From Condylostoma magnum (Eukaryota; Ciliophora; Heterotrichea; Heterotrichida; Condylostomatidae), in NCBI GenBank assembly GCA_920105805.1, contig CAKKTI010000136.1, positions 1 through 47,801 on the forward strand: 47,801 bases of DNA, given 5' to 3'. The notes below the pieces were generated by a model. It had not been told where the DNA came from. It searched no databases and worked only from the letters and a program-made list of their open reading frames with translations. Positions 45,601 through 47,801 of this stretch are shown here, piece after piece (position 1 is the stretch's first letter; each line of letters opens with the position of its first letter). Position numbers and translations under genes: made by a program.

Positions 45601-47801
45601 TTGATTATTTCCTAGAATTGCTTTATACTTGTTGTTTATATCATTTAATGCTCCTAGGCCAGTTTAAGTATCAACAGCCATTTGAACAGAGTTTAAGTAT
45701 ATTTTAGTTTCTCTGTTTCCTGTACTAGTTATAGCAATCATCACCCAATCCAATGTTATATTAGTATTCAGACTTACATTCACATTTGCTGAGGCTATTG
45801 TAAATTCAAACCTATCTGCATTTGCTGCGAGTTAAATTCTAGGCTAGTAGTTTGCTTCATATTTCTTCTTTTCAAAAATAGTTCTAACACCTGATCCAGA
45901 GTCAGCTTTAACCCAGGTAATGATTGTAAAGATCTCATTAAATTTGATTGTTTTTTCTTCAGGTAGAGATAATTATTATCTGTCTGCAGTGAAATAATAT
46001 CCTTTATTTGCTACAAATGCTGGCTCATCAGTTTCTATAGATATATCGACTCCTTTATAAGCTTTCATTGATCCAACCCCTGAGGAGGTTTCTTAAGCAT
46101 CTGCAGTAAATTTAAACTCAAATTCCCAGTTAGTATCGCCAGTAGTAGGATCAGCTTTACTTGAGCATACAGTATAGTCGAAATAATTACCACTTGCGCA
46201 GTTCTCCATACAAACTCTATCAGTGTACCAGAATCTTGTTAATCTACATCTATAGTAAGTATTCACAACTTCTTAGGCTGTATATGCAGTGGCCCATAGA
46301 TTGAATTCCCAAATGTTTCCAGTTAAAGTATTATCATTAGTGTCATTACCTAGATAGAAGAAGTATCTGTCTTTTACATCTGATAAACTGTCAACTGTGC
46401 CCTTAGTATCAGTATCTTGTTCAACACTATTTATGTATAGTTTAGTAGCTCTACCACTGATTACAGCTGAAGTTACAGCAATATGGAACCATTGAGCATT
46501 TCCTGTGTTATGAGTCAAAGATTAACTATGAGGTGAGCTTGCAGTAGATTAATTAATCCATGTTTGTTCAAATGTAGTAGTTGTTCCATCAGTTTTAAGG
46601 CCTAGGTTAAATACAGTCTCTCTAGACTTTTTGCTTACAATGTAATTTGTGCCTATTTAAGTTCCAATATAAACCCATGTATAGAATGTATAGTTTTCTG
46701 AGAATAGAACAGCTGTTTTTTCACTTATATTGATTTGTTCACCATCAGCATCAAATTAGAATCCATTATCAGCATCTACAAATGAGGGTTCCTTTGCACT
46801 ATCAACACTTCCATATAATCCTTTATAAGCAATTGCTAAGCTATTTGTATCTGGCAATGGATCATTATCAGCTTAGAATGAGAGAGCTACTGCCCAAATA
46901 GACGGATTATCAGCTGTAGAAGCCTTAGGAGTGCATGTTCCATTAACACGATATTCCCCAGTTGGACATTCATCGTAACAAGTTGTATCAATCTTCCATT
47001 AAGCATCTAATCTACACGAATTGTAATGTGTTGTCACTTAATCGTCAGTGAAAGCATAAGCCCAGAATTAGACTTCCCATATTTTTCCTAAGAAAAAGTC
47101 ATCTGATGTATTATTTCCTATCATGAAAGTGTAGCGCTCTTTTAAGTCATTTAATGCTGTAGATGACGAAATATTAAAGCTGACCGGTGATTAATCATCA
47201 ACATACATTTTATTTACTCTTTCTGGAGTACCGTTTACTTCAGATGTTAGCATAATAGTGCACCATTATGCGGTAACAACAGATGCAGTTACATTTCCGC
47301 TTTGATTTCCATTAGTAGTTAAAGTAAATGTAAAGTTAGTATTATCAGCTTTGAGTGAAATTAGATTAGAAGCTATTTTTCCTTTCTTTTCTATCAATGA
47401 ATGAGTTCCTGTAGGTGCACTTAAATTAAACCAGAGTTTTATAGTAAAAGCTTCGTTGAATACATAAGTACTTTCACCTGGGGATGTAATAACATCGCCA
47501 GTATCAGCAAATGTATATCCAGTCTCATTAGTATCAAATGTAGGTTCAGCTCCAGCATCAGTTCCACTAGTAGTTCCTTTGTATAAGTAGAAAACATTAT
47601 TAACATCTGGTATCTTCTCTAAGTCTGATGTAAACAGCCATCTTGCATTCCATTCGGTAGGTGTTGTTGCTGGAGTATCCTTTAACACACACTTTGATCC
47701 AGCTTATCCATCATCTCTATAATAGTATCCCGACTCACATACATCAATACACTCAATACCTGAATGCCATAAGGACGGTACTCTGCATTAGAAATAAATA
47801 G
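42643..47801 (-). CDS. Large LamG-repeat, Cys-rich multi-span surface protein, 5' end missing
   Basis: At least 1,718 residues in one frame; the start is beyond the right edge. The outer part holds at least four LamG/concanavalin-like modules about 250 residues apart, each with a core like 'WFHIAVTSAVISGRATKLYI' followed by 'GNIWEFNLWATAYT' and a Cys-rich link ('RCRLTRFWYTDRVCMENC'). Then comes a furin/EGF-like Cys-rich region ('CKDCNPGCKECSGPLNTNC', 'CNGKVELPSKDCPCLDGFY'), a beta-rich segment, an Asp/Glu-rich stretch and five to seven membrane spans. It probably binds ligands or cells at the surface (inferred). It ends at TAG TAA (42645-42640). Confidence 0.8.

Noticed and set aside
1-47801. 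A code in which TGA is the only stop (karyorelict type, table 27).
   Set aside because: ALG12, the gene ending at 2320, TCF25 and the gene ending at 42045 have no usable in-frame TGA near their natural ends, yet meet TAA or TAG exactly there.
1-47801. Telomere repeats, transposons, virus-like elements, tRNA or rRNA genes, CRISPR-like arrays.
   Set aside because: None seen by eye on either strand. Small RNA genes in the AT-rich spacers cannot be excluded without a covariance-model search.

Overview
The window looks like macronuclear (somatic) DNA of a ciliate. In every long gene TAA and TAG are read as glutamine and TGA as tryptophan, often at residues fixed across the protein family. Yet genes also end at TAA, TAG and TGA. 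The best match is the Condylostoma-type nuclear code (NCBI table 28, heterotrich ciliates), which has no dedicated stop codon. A karyorelict-type code with TGA as the only stop (table 27) fits less well, because several genes have no usable TGA near their end. Species is not resolved. I saw no telomere repeats, transposons, tRNA or rRNA genes. Because the code is ambiguous, each 3' end below is an inference from protein length, family and neighbours.

Layout (25 genes, almost no spare DNA). 1-2316 (+): 3' part of a USP deubiquitinase. 5725-2320 (-): a free-standing NADAR protein, an unknown 584-residue protein, a small UBA protein and a basic protein. 6116-8544 (+): a nucleotide-sugar transporter, then a DYRK kinase. 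9618-8560 (-): a PP2C phosphatase. 9678-24931 (+): an unknown protein, a 4,212-residue HERC1-like HECT ligase in one uninterrupted frame, a RINGv-FHA protein and a small unknown protein. 26531-24972 (-): TCF25/Rqc1. 26543-28426 (+): a Gln-rich coiled coil. 29263-28646 (-): a UBE2K-like E2. 29302-30234 (+): a RING plus CHY-type zinc-finger protein. 38688-30241 (-): CFAP44, transaldolase, an unknown protein and ALG12. 39683-38961 (-): an unknown basic protein. 39701-40717 (+): RAE1. 47801-40719 (-): a large LamG-repeat membrane protein (5' end outside the window), a small membrane protein and SERINC.

Seven of the 25 genes act in or read the ubiquitin system: USP, UBA, HERC1-like, RINGv-FHA, TCF25/Rqc1, UBE2K and RING-CHY. 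Others serve signalling (DYRK, PP2C), N-glycosylation (nucleotide-sugar transport, ALG12), the axoneme (CFAP44), nuclear export (RAE1), lipid scrambling (SERINC) and carbon metabolism (transaldolase).

The most striking features are the fully ambiguous stop codons; convergent neighbours whose stop codons abut with 0 to a few bases between them; frequent paired stops (TAATAA and similar); divergent start codons only 11-59 bp apart; three head-to-tail pairs with exactly 17 bp between a TAG and the next ATG; and a +1 frame change near the start of transaldolase.
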